64,000 nucleotides of DNA from Shewanella mangrovi. GTDB lineage: Bacteria > Pseudomonadota > Gammaproteobacteria > Enterobacterales > Shewanellaceae. Where the stretch lies: contig NZ_JPEO01000005.1 of assembly GCF_000753795.1 (NCBI RefSeq), forward strand, positions 124,001 through 188,000, read 5' to 3'. The notes under the pieces are model-generated. The model worked only from the letters and a program-made list of their open reading frames with translations, was not told the origin of the DNA and did not search any database. Shown here piece after piece: positions 62,941 to 64,000 of the stretch. Numbering within the stretch: position 1 is the stretch's first letter; each line of letters begins with the position of its first letter. The position numbers and the translations under genes were made by a program.

Positions 62941-64000
62941 ATGAAAAGTCTTCGGCGCGCTGGAGCAGATGTTCTGTTTGGACTGTTTGTTGTGGCGTAT
63001 ATGGTTACTGCATTTTATCTTGTGGAGTATCTGCAGCGCAGTTACAGCCGAGATGTAGCTGCCGAACGCACCCATTATCTATCGCAGCAACTGGCGCTCG
63101 TTAGATCGCGTTTAGAAGGCATGGTGACCTCAGAGATCTTTCTCGCCAACGGTTTAGTTTCTTATATCTTTGTTTCGCCCGATTCAACGCCGGAGCAGTG
63201 GCAGCCGCTGGCAAAACAGATCGCTGCCTCCGCACCGCATATTCGCAATATTGCCGTCGCGCCGAATAATGTCGTCTCGTTTGTGTTTCCTAAAGTCGGT
63301 AATGAGAAGGCATTGGGGCTGGATTATGACGACCATCCGCATCAGCTCCGTACCATTGAACAGGCACGTAAAGCTAAACGTATCTTCGTTGCTGGACCAT
63401 TAGAGTTGGTACAGGGGGGGATGGGCGTGATTGCGCGAATGCCGATTTTCACCGACCCACCGGAGAATACCCGCTATTGGGGGGTTGCTAGTGTGGTGTT
63501 GGACTGGAGTAGCTTAGTGCTGGACGCTGGCGCGTTGGATTTTCCTGAAGGGATCCAACTGGCGATGCGTGGTGTGGATGGCACCGGTGAACATGGGACA
63601 GTATTTTACGGCAGTTTGGACACCTTTCAGGCACCGCTAGTGACTGAAAATGTGCACCTTATCAGCGGCAATTGGCAGCTCGCGATAAAGGCGGATGATG
63701 CCGCTATATCCTCCTTCAGTGGCAGCAACTATCAAGTGCTGCGTATCAGCGGCTACTCGGTGGCATTACTGGTGTTTATCAGCATAGTGGTGATGCTTAA
63801 TGCCTATCGCAACGCGCAGCGTTACTCTTATGAAGATGTACTGACTAAACTCGGTAACCGACGCCGTATCATTCAAGTGCTGGAGCGTTTGATTCGGCGC
63901 CACAGCAAGTTCGCTATTGTTAACATAGATTTGAATGAATTTAAGATGGTCAATGATAGCTTTGGTCATCCGGTGGGCGATGCGCTGTTGATTGAAGTCG
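62941..64000 (+). CDS. Membrane sensor diguanylate cyclase (truncated by window end)
   Basis: About 353 residues visible from the ATG at 62941, with GGGGAG just before it. TM1 (about 8-30) and TM2 (about 265-285) bracket a periplasmic CHASE-type sensor domain (GLVSYIFVSPDSTPEQWQPLAKQIAASAPHIRNIAVAPNNVVSFVFP, and GLDYDDHP). The start of a GGDEF domain follows (YEDVLTKLGNRRRI...NIDLNEFKMVNDSFGHPVGDALLIEV). The catalytic motif lies beyond the window, so activity cannot be judged. Confidence 0.92.
   Translation, partial: MKSLRRAGADVLFGLFVVAYMVTAFYLVEYLQRSYSRDVAAERTHYLSQQLALVRSRLEGMVTSEIFLANGLVSYIFVSPDSTPEQWQPLAKQIAASAPHIRNIAVAPNNVVSFVFPKVGNEKALGLDYDDHPHQLRTIEQARKAKRIFVAGPLELVQGGMGVIARMPIFTDPPENTRYWGVASVVLDWSSLVLDAGALDFPEGIQLAMRGVDGTGEHGTVFYGSLDTFQAPLVTENVHLISGNWQLAIKADDAAISSFSGSNYQVLRISGYSVALLVFISIVVMLNAYRNAQRYSYEDVLTKLGNRRRIIQVLERLIRRHSKFAIVNIDLNEFKMVNDSFGHPVGDALLIEV

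Noticed and set aside
1..64000. Mobile elements, prophage, CRISPR or integron structures
   Set aside because: No transposase, integrase, phage structural gene, direct-repeat array or att-like duplication was seen anywhere in the window.

Overview
The window looks like chromosomal DNA of a Shewanella-like marine gammaproteobacterium. The reasons are a periplasmic tetraheme cytochrome paired with a flavin reductase, a diheme cytochrome c peroxidase, a gammaproteobacterial glnA-ntrBC set next to typA, the cpxAR/cpxP/fieF arrangement, and an FMN-riboswitch-controlled ribB. The genus is inferred, not proven. Genes are densely packed on both strands. I see no IS element, prophage, CRISPR array, rRNA or tRNA.

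Layout. 1-8276: a truncated TonB-dependent receptor, a GntR/FadR-type regulator, then a + strand run of tetraheme cytochrome c, periplasmic FAD enoate reductase, porin and tannase/feruloyl esterase lipoprotein. Together these suggest ester uptake, hydrolysis and anaerobic C=C respiration. 8500-14400: a candidate small RNA, yhbQ, an S9 peptidase lipoprotein, the FMN riboswitch with ribB, and moeA-moeB. 14500-29130: mostly ordinary single genes (a BI-1 family membrane protein, CMD-family protein, AraC, Lrp with a YjeH-type exporter, HDOD, TerB, DUF2780, YciC-like, DUF4145/Sel1, LysR with EamA, DTW protein, PAS-GGDEF-EAL). 29300-32080: a tandem M16 peptidase pair.

32150-33190 is the most striking part: cowN, a factor that protects nitrogenase from carbon monoxide, lies directly downstream of a CooA-like CRP/FNR protein. 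Between them sits a perfect TGTCA-N6-TGACA palindrome placed like a class II activator site before cowN. This looks like a self-contained CO-sensing and CO-protection module.

33400-45170: a periplasmic binding protein, a small LMW-PTP-like protein, cytochrome c peroxidase with a strongly structured leader, the DabA-DabB inorganic carbon transporter with a divergent LysR regulator, trmL, and the Cpx envelope stress system with a recognisable CpxR box before cpxP. 45180-53400: nitrogen regulation (ntrC, ntrB, glnA) with tandem NtrC sites before ntrB and NtrC enhancers plus a sigma-54 promoter before glnA; between them lie a DUF4124 protein, a YqhD-type aldehyde reductase and a FUSC transporter. 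53700-64000: a GGDEF-EAL protein, typA, a Cache chemoreceptor, a DUF134 protein, a secreted intradiol-dioxygenase-like lipoprotein, a NapH-like ferredoxin membrane protein, and a sensor diguanylate cyclase cut by the window end.
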